Assembly: GCF_001633105.1 (NCBI RefSeq)
Contig: NZ_LUKZ01000009.1
Coordinates: 525,716 to 589,715 of the forward strand
DNA: 64,000 nucleotides
DNA from: Acidovorax sp. GW101-3H11
GTDB lineage: Bacteria; Pseudomonadota; Gammaproteobacteria; Burkholderiales; Burkholderiaceae_C
Reading direction: 5' to 3'
Positions within the stretch are counted from its first letter, which is position 1. Every line of letters begins with the position of its first letter. The notes under the pieces are model-generated. The model ran no database searches, was not told the origin of the DNA, and was given only the letters and a program-made list of their open reading frames with translations. Shown in pieces: positions 18,117-26,883 of this stretch. Made by a program: the position numbers and the translations under genes.

Positions 18117-18854
18117 TCAGCCCATGTGCAGGCCGCCGTTGACCGAGAAGTCGGCGCCCGTGGCGTAGCCGCCTTCTTCCGAAGCCAGCCAGGCGATGAT
18201 CGACGCGATCTCGCTGGGTTCACCCAGGCGCTTGACGGGCACGGTGGCGACGATCTTTTCGAGCACGTCGGGGCGGATCGCCTTGACCATGTCGGTGCCG
18301 ATGTAGCCCGGGCTCACGGTGTTGACCGTCACGCCCTTGGTAGCCAGCTCCTGGGCCAGGGCCATCGAGAAGCCATGCATGCCCGCCTTGGCAGCCGAGT
18401 AGTTGGTCTGGCCGGCCTGGCCCTTCTCGCCGTTCACCGAGCTGATGTTGACGATGCGGCCCCAGCCCTTTTCCACCATGTCTGCCACCACCTGCTTGGT
18501 GACGTTGAACATGCTGTTGAGGTTGGTCTCGATCACCGCATCCCAGTCTTCGCGCGACATCTTGAGGAACATGCGGTCACGGGTGATACCGGCGTTGTTC
18601 ACCAGCACGTCGATGGTCCCGTGTTCGGTCTTGGTCTTGCCGAACGCTTCCACCGTGGAATCCCAGTCGCCCACATTGCCCACCGATGCGTAGAAGGTGA
18701 AGCCCAGGGCTTTTTGCTCTGCCAGCCACTTGGCGTGATCACGGGTAGGGCCACAGCCGGCGATGACCTTGAAGCCCTCCTTGTGCAGTCGTTGGCAAAT
18801 GGCGGTTCCGATACCACCCATGCCACCGGTGACATACGCGACTTTCTGGCTCAT
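18117..18854 (-). CDS. phbB: Acetoacetyl-CoA reductase PhbB (NADPH-dependent SDR)
   Basis: Short-chain dehydrogenase (245 residues) reducing acetoacetyl-CoA to (R)-3-hydroxybutyryl-CoA, second step of PHB synthesis. Cofactor loop TGGMGGIGTAIC near the N-terminus, NNAGITRDRMF at about 88-98, catalytic Ser in NISSVNGEKGQ and YSAAKAG with the catalytic Tyr and Lys about 150-154; GYIGTDMV follows. These match PhaB-type reductases rather than FabG. An AAGGAG sits just before the ATG at 18854. It lies downstream of phbA on the same strand but is separated from it by 326 bp containing a terminator, so it likely has its own promoter. Confidence 0.94.
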   Translation of the reverse strand: MSQKVAYVTGGMGGIGTAICQRLHKEGFKVIAGCGPTRDHAKWLAEQKALGFTFYASVGNVGDWDSTVEAFGKTKTEHGTIDVLVNNAGITRDRMFLKMSREDWDAVIETNLNSMFNVTKQVVADMVEKGWGRIVNISSVNGEKGQAGQTNYSAAKAGMHGFSMALAQELATKGVTVNTVSPGYIGTDMVKAIRPDVLEKIVATVPVKRLGEPSEIASIIAWLASEEGGYATGADFSVNGGLHMG

Positions 18855-19076
18855 GTGATTTCTCCTTGTTAGTGATTTGCCCAGCACCCACTCTACCGAA
18901 GAAAACAGGCCCCGCCGTGAAGGAAAACACTGAAGCCCTTTCCTTTTTGGCATATCGGCATGCGTCACACATCTGACACAACGCGGGCCCTCTTCCAAGT
19001 CACCGCTTTGGTGCACGGCACATGCTCGTGCCCGCCTGGTGCACATCCAGGGGGCATGGCAACGATCAGAAACAAA

Positions 19077-19105
19077 AAAAGCCGCGTTGCAACAACGCGG
19101 CTTTT
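19077..19105 (-). terminator. Rho-independent terminator downstream of phbA
   Basis: Perfect 13-bp stem AAAAGCCGCGTTG-CAA-CAACGCGGCTTTT; on the minus strand it continues with TTT, giving a seven-T run. It lies 76 bp after the phbA stop and upstream of phbB, splitting the locus into phaC-phbA and phbB transcription units. The rest of the gap (18855-19075) contains two GGTGCAC direct repeats at about 19010 and 19038 but no promoter I can define. Confidence 0.85.
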
Positions 19106-19180
19106 CACTCAGGCCACACCCAGAGCGTCCACACCGAATGGCGAGACGCCCAGCGACGCGGCGGCGAGACCGTCAGCCCA

Positions 19181-20359
19181 TCAGCGCTCCAGCGCCAAGG
19201 ACACGCCCATGCCGCCGCCGATGCACAGCGCGGCCAGGCCCTTCTTGGCGTCGCGGCGCTGCATCTCGTGCAGCAGCGTCACCAGGATGCGGCAGCCGGA
19301 TGCGCCAATGGGGTGGCCGATGGCAATGGCGCCACCGTTCACATTGACCTTGGCAGGGTCGATGGCGAGTTCCTTGTTCACGGCACAGGCTTGTGCTGCA
19401 AAGGCTTCATTCAGCTCGAACAGGTCCACGTCAGCCGCGTTCCAGCCTGCACGCTGCAGGGCCTTGCGCGACGCGGGCACGGGGCCCATGCCCATGGTGG
19501 CGGGGTCCAGGCCGCTGGTGCCAAACGCCGCGATGCGGGCCAGGGGCTTGAGGCCGAGGGCCGCCGCTTTTTTGGCGCTCATCACCACCACGGCGGCGGC
19601 GCCGTCGTTCAGGCCCGAGGCGTTGCCCGCCGTCACGCTGCCGGCCTTGTCGAACGCAGGGCGCAAGCCCGCCAGCGCTTCGGCGTTGGTCTTGCGGTTG
19701 AGGTACTCGTCGGCATTGAAGAGGATGGGGTCGCCCTTCTTCTGTGCCAGGCTCACGCCCACGATTTCGTCGGCAAACTTACCTGCGTCCTGCGCGGCGG
19801 CAGCTTTTTGCTGGCTGCCCAGGGCCAGAGCATCCTGCATGTCGCGGGTGATGCCATAAGCCTTGGCCACGTTCTCGGCCGTGATGCCCATGTGGTACTG
19901 GTTGTACACGTCCCACAGGCCATCGACGATCATGGAATCGACCATCTTCCAGTCGCCCATGCGCTGGCCGTCGCGCGAGCCATTCAGCACATGGGGTGCC
20001 AGGCTCATGTTCTCCTGGCCGCCGGCCACCACGATGTCACTGTCGCCCCAGGCAACGGCCTGGGCGGCCAGCATCACGGCCTTCAGGCCCGAGCCGCACA
20101 CGGCGTTGATGGTGAGGGCCGGAGTTTCCTTGGCCACACCGGCCTTCATCGAGGCCTGGCGAGCGGGGTTCTGGCCCACGCCAGCCGCCAGCACTTGGCC
20201 CATGATGACTTCGCCGATCTGGTCGGACGACAGGCCCGCGCGCGCAATGGCCTCGCGGATCACGATGGCGCCCAGTTCGCTCGCGGGCGTCTTGGCCAGC
20301 GCGCCACCAAACTTGCCCACAGCGGTGCGGGCGGCCGAAACGATGACGATGTCTTCCAT
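19181..20359 (-). CDS. phbA: Acetyl-CoA acetyltransferase (beta-ketothiolase) PhbA
   Basis: Thiolase of 392 residues condensing two acetyl-CoA to acetoacetyl-CoA. The acylated nucleophile is Cys88 ([11 protein letters not shown]); the GHPIGASG histidine (about 349) and the C-terminal CIGGGMG cysteine (about 379) complete the active site. [13 protein letters not shown] and [15 protein letters not shown] segments are typical of biosynthetic thiolases. It starts 80 bp after the phaC stop in the same direction, giving a phaC-phbA unit, and is followed by a strong terminator. Length equals the family norm. Confidence 0.95.
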   Translation of the reverse strand: MEDIVIVSAARTAVGKFGGALAKTPASELGAIVIREAIARAGLSSDQIGEVIMGQVLAAGVGQNPARQASMKAGVAKETPALTINAVCGSGLKAVMLAAQAVAWGDSDIVVAGGQENMSLAPHVLNGSRDGQRMGDWKMVDSMIVDGLWDVYNQYHMGITAENVAKAYGITRDMQDALALGSQQKAAAAQDAGKFADEIVGVSLAQKKGDPILFNADEYLNRKTNAEALAGLRPAFDKAGSVTAGNASGLNDGAAAVVVMSAKKAAALGLKPLARIAAFGTSGLDPATMGMGPVPASRKALQRAGWNAADVDLFELNEAFAAQACAVNKELAIDPAKVNVNGGAIAIGHPIGASGCRILVTLLHEMQRRDAKKGLAALCIGGGMGVSLALER

Positions 20360-20439
20360 GGAATGTCCTTGTGGTTGGAGGTTGTTGCTGGGTAATTTTC
20401 GTGGTGCAGGAAGTCGGGACAGGTCAGGACTTTTGCGTA

Positions 20440-22140
20440 TCAGGATTTCTGCTTAACGTAGCTGCCAGGGGCTGGCTCTAGGGCCTTGAACTTGGTGCCT
20501 TTGCCATAGCCCTTGGGCGCAGCAATCTGCTTGCCCGCATGGCCCTTGAGCCAGTTCGACCAGTCGGTCCACCAGCTGCCGGGGTGTTCGGTGGCACCAT
20601 CCAGCCATTGGTCCAGGGTGGCGGGGAACTTGCCGTCGGCGCGTATCCAGTGGCTGCGCTTGCCCTTGGCGGGGGGGTTGATCACGCCCGCAATGTGGCC
20701 CGATGCCCCCATCACAAAACGCTTTTTGCCCGGCAGCACCTGCGTGGACGCATAGGCTGCCGTGGCTGGCACGATGTGGTCTTCGCGCGAGCCGTAGATG
20801 TAGACGGGCAGGTCCACCTGGCCCAGGTCCATCTTCTCGCCGCACACCGTAAGCTTGCCGGGCTGGATGAGGCTGTTTTCGAGGTAGAAATTGCGCAGGT
20901 ACCAGGCGTAGAAGGGGCCAGGCAGGTTGGTGCTGTCGCTGTTCCAGTAGAGCAGGTCAAACGGCGGCGGCGTTTCGCCCTTGAGGTAGTTGCCCACCAC
21001 GTAGTTCCACACCAGGTCGTTGGGGCGCAGAAAACTGAAGGTCGAGGCCAGGTCCTGCCCCTTCATCAGGCCGCCGCTGCCCATCTGCATCTCGCGGAAC
21101 TTCACGAACGCCTCGTCGATGAACACGTCGAGGATGCCGGTATCGGAGAAATCAATCAGCGTGGTGAGGAAGGTGGCGCTGGCCACAGGCTCGTCGCCGC
21201 GCGCGGCCAGCACGGCCAGCGCATTGCTCAGAATGGTGCCGCCCACACAGAAGCCCAGCGCATTGATCTGCTCGGCCCCCGTGATGTTCTGCACCACATC
21301 GATGGCGGCCATGGCGCCGTCTTCCACGTAGTCGTCCCAGGTCTTGTGGGCCAGGCTGTCGTCGGGGTTGCGCCAGCTCACCACAAAGGTGCGGTGGCCT
21401 TGTTCGACGGCATAGCGGATCAGCGAGTTCTCGGGCTGCAGGTCGAGAATGTAGAACTTGTTGATGCAGGGTGGCACGAGCAAAAACGGTCGCTCGTACA
21501 CCTTGGCGGTGAGCGGCTTGTATTCGAGCAGCTGAAAGAGTTCGTTCTCAAACACCACCGCGCCTTCGGTGGTGGCCACATTGCGGCCCACCTCGAACAG
21601 GCTCTCGTCGGTCATCGACACGTGGCCCTGCGTGATGTCGTGCAACAGGTTCTGCATGCCTTTGGCAATGCTCTCGCCCTTGGTCTCGATGGCTTTTTTC
21701 TGCGCTTCGGCGTTGAAGGCCAGGAAGTTGCTGGGCGCCATGGCCGCCATCCACTGCTCCACGCCAAAGCGGATGCGGGCCTTGGTTTTTTCGTCGGCCT
21801 CCACCGCGTCGGCCAGGCCCATCAGGGTGCGGGCGTTGAGCAGGTAAGCGGCGGCCGAGAACGCGGCCACCGGGTTGCTGGCCCAGCCCTCGCCGGCAAA
21901 GCGCTTGTCCTTGACCTCGGGCGCCCCTTGCAGGCCCTGGGCCCACAACTCCTGGGCTTCTTTCAGGTACTGCTGCTGCAAGGCCTGCAGCTTGGGCGGC
22001 GAAAGCTGCAGCGCCGGGGCCGTGGGCATTTGCGCGCCCAGGTCCATCTTCTGAAACGATTGCAGCGCCTGCGACCAGCTTTGCCCGAAAATCTGTTGGA
22101 ACTGCTGGGCGCTCTCAGCCCAGGGTGATTCAGAATTCAT
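20440..22140 (-). CDS. phaC: Class I poly(3-hydroxyalkanoate) synthase PhaC
   Basis: PHB synthase (566 residues) polymerising (R)-3-hydroxybutyryl-CoA at the granule surface. After an N-terminal domain (about 1-200, variable, Gln/Ala-rich) the alpha/beta-hydrolase core has the nucleophile Cys298 in the lipase-like box GFCVGGT. The catalytic Asp is in [13 protein letters not shown] and the His in [32 protein letters not shown] is diagnostic of class I/II synthases; absence of a phaE or phaR partner and the size indicate class I. First gene of the phaC-phbA unit; it diverges from a small membrane-protein gene 125 bp away. Confidence 0.95.
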   Translation of the reverse strand: MNSESPWAESAQQFQQIFGQSWSQALQSFQKMDLGAQMPTAPALQLSPPKLQALQQQYLKEAQELWAQGLQGAPEVKDKRFAGEGWASNPVAAFSAAAYLLNARTLMGLADAVEADEKTKARIRFGVEQWMAAMAPSNFLAFNAEAQKKAIETKGESIAKGMQNLLHDITQGHVSMTDESLFEVGRNVATTEGAVVFENELFQLLEYKPLTAKVYERPFLLVPPCINKFYILDLQPENSLIRYAVEQGHRTFVVSWRNPDDSLAHKTWDDYVEDGAMAAIDVVQNITGAEQINALGFCVGGTILSNALAVLAARGDEPVASATFLTTLIDFSDTGILDVFIDEAFVKFREMQMGSGGLMKGQDLASTFSFLRPNDLVWNYVVGNYLKGETPPPFDLLYWNSDSTNLPGPFYAWYLRNFYLENSLIQPGKLTVCGEKMDLGQVDLPVYIYGSREDHIVPATAAYASTQVLPGKKRFVMGASGHIAGVINPPAKGKRSHWIRADGKFPATLDQWLDGATEHPGSWWTDWSNWLKGHAGKQIAAPKGYGKGTKFKALEPAPGSYVKQKS

Positions 22141-22265
22141 GCTCTTTCCTCAATGGTTGATCGCTCGCAGCGGCAGAAGACCTTGGCGATCTCCCCCTCG
22201 GGTTCATTGTTGCCGACCCATTGGCGCATGGCAACGGATCCGGCACTTGCAGTGAACACAATTCA

Positions 22266-22583
22266 ATGTACCTCATCGTCATCGCCTGGACCTACGTCAC
22301 CCTCATGATGGCCGTGGCCGAAGCCACCAGCCCCACGGGCACGCTGCTCGGCGCCATCATCACCTTTGTGCTGTATGGCGCGCTGCCCATGGGCATCCTG
22401 GTCTACATCCTGGGCACACCGTCGCGCAAGCGCGCCATCAAGGCGCGCGAAGCCGCCGAACAGGCCGCCTACGATGCGGAGCAGGCAGCGGCAACAACCG
22501 CATCAGCCACGCCAGATGCAGGCAGCGAAACGCCCGCTGGCACCGAGCACGGCCGCGTCGCGCCGGTGCGAAAAGAACCGTGA
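22266..22583 (+). CDS. Small membrane protein, unknown function
   Basis: A 105-residue protein with two hydrophobic segments (about 2-18 and 25-47) and a charged Ala/Glu/Lys-rich cytoplasmic tail (KRAIKAREAAEQAAYDAEQ then a Ser/Pro/Gly end). It resembles small conserved proteins seen near pgeF in related genomes, by memory only. The ATG at 22266 is chosen because it opens directly into the first membrane segment; the open frame begins earlier but without hydrophobic sense. Its last 81 bases overlap the 3' end of pgeF on the opposite strand. Confidence 0.65.
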   Translation: MYLIVIAWTYVTLMMAVAEATSPTGTLLGAIITFVLYGALPMGILVYILGTPSRKRAIKAREAAEQAAYDAEQAAATTASATPDAGSETPAGTEHGRVAPVRKEP

Positions 22584-23381
22584 GGCGTTGGTCACCGTGC
22601 ACCAGGGCGCCGTGCTGTCGTTGCCGTAGATCTGGGTGATGCCCAGGGCCCGCAGTCGCAAGCGGGCCAGGCCTGCCAGGTCGCACAGGTACTTGCCTGG
22701 AGCGTCTGCGCGGGCCACAAAGCAGTCTTGCGCGACGGCATCGGCGTCGCAAAACGCTGCGCGCACCTCAGGCCCCACTTCAAACGCCTGGGGGCCGATG
22801 CAAGGACCCAGCCAGGCCAGCGTGTCTGCAGCCACGGCAGGCACACCAGCACTCGCTTCACTTTTAATAGCTACTGAGGCAATAGGGGCGCGCGCAAAGG
22901 CCTCAAAACGTTCAAAGGTGGACTCCAGCACCCCTTGGCCGCCCTCTCCTGCCAACCCGCGCCAGCCCGCATGGGCGGCAGCCACCACCTGGCCATTGCG
23001 ATGGGCCAGCAGCACTGGCAGGCAATCGGCCACCATGATGGTGCAGACGGTACCCGGGGCCGTGGCCACGCAGGCGTCGGCCTCGGTGCCATCAGGGGTG
23101 ACGGCATTCAGGTGGACCACGCCGTCGCCATGCACCTGGTTCAGAAACACGGCCCGCGCCGTTGGCGTGCGTGCCTGCACAGCCGCTTGCAGTGCCTGCC
23201 GGTTGGCCTGCACCGCAGCCGGGTCGTCGCCCACATGGCTGCCCAGGTTCAGACTGTCGTAGGGCGGCAGACTGCTGCCCCCCGTGCGCGTGGTGCACAG
23301 CGCCCACACGCCGGGCGGCGCGGGCCAGTCGGGCACCAGCCAGTCGGCGCCCGCACCGCCAGGCGTAGAGGGGATGGCCAT
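22503..23381 (-). CDS. pgeF: Purine nucleoside phosphorylase / laccase-domain protein PgeF (YfiH), with repeat-derived insert
   Basis: Zinc-containing YfiH-family protein (292 residues), now known as a purine nucleoside phosphorylase and linked to peptidoglycan-editing in E. coli. Conserved zinc/active-site motifs: LNQVHGDGV, VADCLPVLLA, AAHAGWRGLA and LGPCIGPQAFEVG, with SHRRD near the end. Between AGWRGLAGEGGQGVLE and the AWLGPCIGP motif, residues about 157-173 (bases 22861-22912) derive from the window's AGCTATCAAAA-type repeat read in frame. Its start overlaps the stop of maiA (bases 23381), so the two are coupled; its 3' end overlaps the convergent small gene by 81 bp, and the conserved C-terminus (RFAACIW) shows that the overlap is real. 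Confidence 0.9.
   Translation of the reverse strand: MAIPSTPGGAGADWLVPDWPAPPGVWALCTTRTGGSSLPPYDSLNLGSHVGDDPAAVQANRQALQAAVQARTPTARAVFLNQVHGDGVVHLNAVTPDGTEADACVATAPGTVCTIMVADCLPVLLAHRNGQVVAAAHAGWRGLAGEGGQGVLESTFERFEAFARAPIASVAIKSEASAGVPAVAADTLAWLGPCIGPQAFEVGPEVRAAFCDADAVAQDCFVARADAPGKYLCDLAGLARLRLRALGITQIYGNDSTAPWCTVTNASRFFSHRRDAAVLGASGRFAACIWRG
22861..22912 (-). repeat. AGCTATCAAAA-type short element, copy C (inside pgeF)
   Basis: Read on the minus strand the segment goes GAGGCCTTTGCGCGCGCCCC, then TATTGCCTCAGTAGCTATTA and AAAG. This is the same order (GGCCT, GC-rich middle, CAGTAGCTATtAAAA) as the other copies. It adds about 17 residues to PgeF without breaking the frame. Confidence 0.55.
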
Positions 23382-24049
23382 CAGGCCTCGAAGTCCGGGC
23401 AGGCCGAGGGCTGTGCCTGCTGGAACGCAGGCAGCGCCATGCAGGCCTCAAACGCGCCCATCGTCAGCGGCAAGCCGTCCAGATTCACGTTGAAGCGCTG
23501 GCCATTGAAGATCTGCGGCACCAGGCAGCAATCGGCCAGGGTGGGCGTGTCGCCCCAGCACAGCACCGACGGCGCCAGGCCCTGGGCGGCACGCTCCTGC
23601 GCCAGCAGCGCGAACTGCCGCTCGAAAGCCTCCAGCCCGCTGCGCACCCAGTGGCGGTACCAGGCGTTCTTGGCGTCTTCGTCCACCTTCAGGTCGCGCA
23701 CCAGGTACTTGAGCACGCGCAGGTTGTTGATCGGATGGATCTCGCAGGCCACCATCTGCGCCAGGGCCCGCACGCGGGCGCGGGCCAGCGGTGTGGCGGG
23801 CAGCAAGGCGGGCGTGGGGTGGGTCTCGTCCAGGTATTCGATGATGGCCATCGACTGCGACAACGCCGTGCCCCCGTCCGTCACCAGCGTGGGCACCAGC
23901 GCATCGCCGATGCGGCTCGCGTACTCCGGCGCCTTGTGCTCGCCTTTGACGAGGTGCACAGGCAGGTAGTCATAGGCCAAGCCCTTGATCTGCAGCGCGA
24001 TACGCACACGGAACGAGGCAGAGGAGCGGAAATAGTTGTAGAGCTGCAT
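23381..24049 (-). CDS. maiA: Maleylacetoacetate/maleylpyruvate isomerase (zeta-class GST)
   Basis: Glutathione S-transferase of zeta class, 222 residues. The N-terminal thioredoxin-like domain begins LYNYFRSSASFRVRIALQIKG, containing the SSxSxRVR glutathione site that defines zeta GSTs, with ALVPTLVTDGG and SQSMAIIEYLDE following. The C-terminal helical domain has ACEIHPINNLRVLKYL and the TPTLADCCLVPQ cap. It isomerises the cis double bond of maleylacetoacetate (tyrosine/homogentisate route) or maleylpyruvate (gentisate route). The FAH-family hydrolase gene about 0.7 kb away would act on its product, and a MarR gene lies between. No dioxygenase gene is present to choose between the two pathways. 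Confidence 0.88.
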   Translation of the reverse strand: MQLYNYFRSSASFRVRIALQIKGLAYDYLPVHLVKGEHKAPEYASRIGDALVPTLVTDGGTALSQSMAIIEYLDETHPTPALLPATPLARARVRALAQMVACEIHPINNLRVLKYLVRDLKVDEDAKNAWYRHWVRSGLEAFERQFALLAQERAAQGLAPSVLCWGDTPTLADCCLVPQIFNGQRFNVNLDGLPLTMGAFEACMALPAFQQAQPSACPDFEA

Positions 24050-24134
24050 GGAGAAACCCGTCGATGAATCGATGAACCGGTGGAGGAGCCAGGGAATGCT
24101 GCTGCGGCGGCGCCCCGGCGGCCGAGAGCGCAGG

Positions 24135-24590
24135 TCAGGCGCCCGAGGTGCCTGCCGGGTCCTGGTGGTTGTAGACCACCTTGGACAGGATGGACATCAG
24201 ATCCACCCGCTCCTGCGCGTTGAGCGGGGCCATCAGGCGCTCCTGCACACGCTGGGCGGCATCGCGCATCTGCAAGGCAGCCACTTCGCCTTCGGGCGTG
24301 ATCCACAGGAGCTTGCGGCGGCGGTCGCGGGTGTCGGGCTCGCGGCGGATCCAGCCCCGTTTTTCGAGCCGCCCGATGACCGAACCCGAGGTCGCCGCAT
24401 CAAACGCCACCCGCGCAGCCAGCGTGACCTGGTCTTCGCCCGGCTGGGCCAGCAGCTCGTGCAGGATGGCGAACTGCACCGGCGTCACGTCGAACCCGGC
24501 GGTTTCTTCCATGAAAAGCGCCACGGTCCGCTGGTGGGCGCGGCGCACCAGGTGGCCCGGCGTGTTGTGGAAATCGAAGCTCTTTGCCAT
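24135..24590 (-). CDS. MarR-family transcriptional regulator
   Basis: Winged-helix regulator of 151 residues. The recognition region VTLAARVAFDAATSGSVIGRLEKRGWIRREPDTRDRR (about 55-91, shown by its ends) has the MarR pattern of helix-turn-helix and the wing DxRDRR, followed by a helical dimer region. ATG at 24590 opens MAKSFDFHN. It is divergent from the FAH-family hydrolase (24759) and upstream of maiA, so it probably controls one or both in response to an aromatic ring-cleavage intermediate. That is inference from position. Confidence 0.88.
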   Translation of the reverse strand: MAKSFDFHNTPGHLVRRAHQRTVALFMEETAGFDVTPVQFAILHELLAQPGEDQVTLAARVAFDAATSGSVIGRLEKRGWIRREPDTRDRRRKLLWITPEGEVAALQMRDAAQRVQERLMAPLNAQERVDLMSILSKVVYNHQDPAGTSGA

Positions 24591-24758
24591 GGGCGCGAGT
24601 GTAGCGCCCCACAGCAGGCGGCCCAGAGCCATGGCACACTGCCACGGGGTGCGCACCACCCCACCCGGCCAACACCCACGGCTTGCGCACAAACCGGTGA
24701 CAGCGGCATGCTGCACCGCTGGTTGGCGCAGGCCCCACCCCATGAAAGACCGACAGAC

Positions 24759-25454
24759 ATGAGCTACGTGTTTACCCCCGCCCCCGTGGCCAGCGTGCCC
24801 GTGGTGGGCAGCGGCAACCGCTTCCCCGTGCACCGCATCTACTGCGTGGGCCGCAACTACGAAGAACATGCCAAGGAAATGGGCTTCACCGGCCGCGAGC
24901 CGCCCTTCTTCTTCATGAAGCCCGCCGATGCCATCGTGGTGGTCAACACCGGTGAAACCGGCCAGCTGCCCTACCCCAGCCTCACTGCCAACCTGCACCA
25001 CGAGATCGAGCTGGTGGTCGCCATCGGCAAGGGCGGCAAAAACATCAAGGCCGCCGATGCGTTCGCGCACATCTACGGCTACGCCGTGGGCCTGGACATG
25101 ACCCGCCGCGACCTGCAGAACGACATGAAGAAGCAGGGCCGCCCCTGGTGCATCGGCAAGGGCTTTGACGCCAGCGCACCCATCGGCCCCATCACCCCGG
25201 CCGCGCAGGCAGGCGATGTGGCCAACGCCGCGATCTGGCTGCAGGTCAACGGTGCCGACAGGCAGCGCAGCACGGTGGCTCAGCTGATCTGGAACATCGC
25301 CGAAACCATCGAACACCTCTCGGCCGCCTGGGAGCTGCAGCCCGGCGACCTGATTTACACCGGCACCCCCGAAGGCGTGGGCGCCGTGGTGCGCGGCGAT
25401 GTGCTGGAAGGCGGCGTGGAGGGCCTGGGCACGCTGCGCCTGAGCGTGGTGTAG
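24759..25454 (+). CDS. Fumarylacetoacetate hydrolase (FAH)-family protein, probably fumarylpyruvate/fumarylacetoacetate hydrolase
   Basis: A 231-residue single-domain FAH-fold enzyme. Metal-binding residues are visible: HHEIELVVAIGKGG (E..E pattern), GLDMTRRDLQ with the Asp, and the catalytic His/Glu region RNYEEHAKEMG. The C-terminal PGDLIYTGTPEGVGAV motif is strongly conserved in the family. The compact size matches fumarylpyruvate hydrolases (NagK-like) and acylpyruvases more than the long animal FAH. With a zeta GST and MarR gene beside it, a role in aromatic-ring degradation (gentisate or homogentisate branch) is likely; an oxaloacetate-decarboxylase activity, known in this fold, is the alternative. 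Confidence 0.85.
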   Translation: MSYVFTPAPVASVPVVGSGNRFPVHRIYCVGRNYEEHAKEMGFTGREPPFFFMKPADAIVVVNTGETGQLPYPSLTANLHHEIELVVAIGKGGKNIKAADAFAHIYGYAVGLDMTRRDLQNDMKKQGRPWCIGKGFDASAPIGPITPAAQAGDVANAAIWLQVNGADRQRSTVAQLIWNIAETIEHLSAAWELQPGDLIYTGTPEGVGAVVRGDVLEGGVEGLGTLRLSVV

Positions 25455-25520
25455 GCCCGCCTGGAGCCTGCCTGGAGCCCACCTGCGGTCCCGCCGAGGC
25501 GCGCCTCCAGGCTCCAAATA

Positions 25521-25584
25521 CTCATTTTTTGATAGCTATCAGCGCTTACCCAGCGGGCGCAGAGGCCATTTTTAGATCAAAATC
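25521..25584 (-). repeat. AGCTATCAAAA-type short element, copy D (intergenic)
   Basis: On the minus strand: TTTTGATCTAAAAATGGCCT, then C/G-rich bases, AAGCGCTGATAGCTATCAAA and A-rich end. It lies between the FAH-family gene and the Nudix gene and ends 5 bp before the Nudix ATG, so it occupies the ribosome-binding region of that gene. Confidence 0.6.
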
Positions 25585-25588
25585 CCGC

Positions 25589-26140
25589 ATGACTTTTCGC
25601 AGCCCCATCAAACACTGCCGCGCCTGCGGCACCGCCGTGGTCTACCGGCTGCCGGACGACGGCGACACCAAACAGCGTGCGGTGTGCCCCGCCTGCAACA
25701 CGGTGCACTACGAAAACCCGCTGAACGTCGTGGGCACCGTGCCCGCACTCCCCGATGGGCGCATCCTGCTGTGCAAGCGCAACATCGAACCCCGCTGGGG
25801 TAAGTGGACGTTGCCCGCAGGCTTCATGGAACTGGACGAAACCACGGCCCAGGGCGCCGCGCGCGAGACGGACGAAGAAGCGGGCGCACAGATTGAGATG
25901 GGCCCGCTGTTCAGCCTGCTCAACGTGCGCCGCGTGGGCCAGGTGCATCTGTTCTACCGCGCCACGCTGCTCAGCGACCAGTTCAACCCGGGGTACGAAA
26001 CCATCGAGGCGCGGCTGTTTACAGAAGATGAAGTGCCATGGGACGAGATTGCCTTTCGCACCGTAAAGGAAACGCTGGAGGCCTACTTTGCAGACCGCAA
26101 GGCGGGCAGCTTTGGGCTGCATTGCATTGATGTCGAGTAG
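25589..26140 (+). CDS. Nudix hydrolase with N-terminal zinc ribbon
   Basis: Protein of 183 residues. An N-terminal zinc ribbon (CRACG about 10-14 and CPACN about 32-36) precedes a Nudix domain with the complete box GFMELDETTAQGAARETDEE plus AGA (about 85-107), which binds the metal for hydrolysis of nucleoside-diphosphate-X substrates. The zinc ribbon arrangement resembles NudC-like or ADP-ribose/NADH pyrophosphatase-related families, but the length is shorter than NudC; the substrate is not fixed. ATG at 25589 is chosen because it opens MTFRSPIKHCRACG. A short repeat element directly precedes it. Confidence 0.88.
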   Translation: MTFRSPIKHCRACGTAVVYRLPDDGDTKQRAVCPACNTVHYENPLNVVGTVPALPDGRILLCKRNIEPRWGKWTLPAGFMELDETTAQGAARETDEEAGAQIEMGPLFSLLNVRRVGQVHLFYRATLLSDQFNPGYETIEARLFTEDEVPWDEIAFRTVKETLEAYFADRKAGSFGLHCIDVE

Positions 26141-26261
26141 CACAACGAACAGCCTGAACCGCGATGAAAGAGCCCAAAGCAGACTCTGTCAACAGCTATC
26201 AGAATTGAAACTAGTGCCTGACTGTATTCATATCTCACTTTCCATTCACAAAGGTAAATGC

Positions 26262-26819
26262 ATGAAATACCCGTTTGTCCTCTCCATCGTGCTTATTTCG
26301 CAGGCAGCCTCTGCAACTACCGGTGCTTGTGTCATGCGCCCATTTCCAGATAGCCAGCTGCTGAATGTTTCCTCTGCAGGCTGGGCCTCCAAAGATGAGC
26401 CTTTGGTGGCTTGCACTATCGTGAACCCCGAAATCAGCAATGATTCCGGGATAGCATTTTTTTCCGAAACTTTAACGGGCGATGCCTATCTGGCCTTGCG
26501 CTACGTCGATAAACCTTTTCCGATCCGTGTTGCAGACAATTGGACGACAGAGGTCCCTGAATCACAGCGCGCTAACCTGGCCGGTGCATTGAGAAACCCA
26601 TTGAAAGAGACCGATGCGGCCATCGTGCTGCATGTGGACAAATCACTCTACCAAGGCCTCCCGGACGGGGCGAAAAATCTCGCTACTTATAGATACGGCG
26701 TGTGTGCCTACGGCTACCCCAAAGAAGGTCGTGCATGGACTACCTTGTCTATCAGCACATTGACCCAGTCCGCTTGCCCGTGGCAGAACGTTCCACCAGT
26801 GAACTACTTTGAGCGATAG
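26262..26819 (+). CDS. Secreted hypothetical protein, AT-richer than neighbours
   Basis: A 185-residue protein with a likely Sec signal peptide (MKYPFVLSIVLISQAASA, cleavage near 18-19). The mature part has four cysteines (near GACVMRP, VACTIV, GVCAYGY and SACPWQN), consistent with two disulfides in the periplasm. No family recognised. AAGGT precedes the ATG at 26262. Base use is clearly more AT-rich than the flanking genes, including the 120 bp before it, which suggests recent gain. It is flanked by a Nudix gene and, convergently, the HD-GYP regulator. Confidence 0.65.
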   Translation: MKYPFVLSIVLISQAASATTGACVMRPFPDSQLLNVSSAGWASKDEPLVACTIVNPEISNDSGIAFFSETLTGDAYLALRYVDKPFPIRVADNWTTEVPESQRANLAGALRNPLKETDAAIVLHVDKSLYQGLPDGAKNLATYRYGVCAYGYPKEGRAWTTLSISTLTQSACPWQNVPPVNYFER

Positions 26820-26883
26820 CCACACGCATGAGGGGTGTGTGCAGGCCATCTAACTTTTCACGGCACAATTCCAAGGCGTTGAT

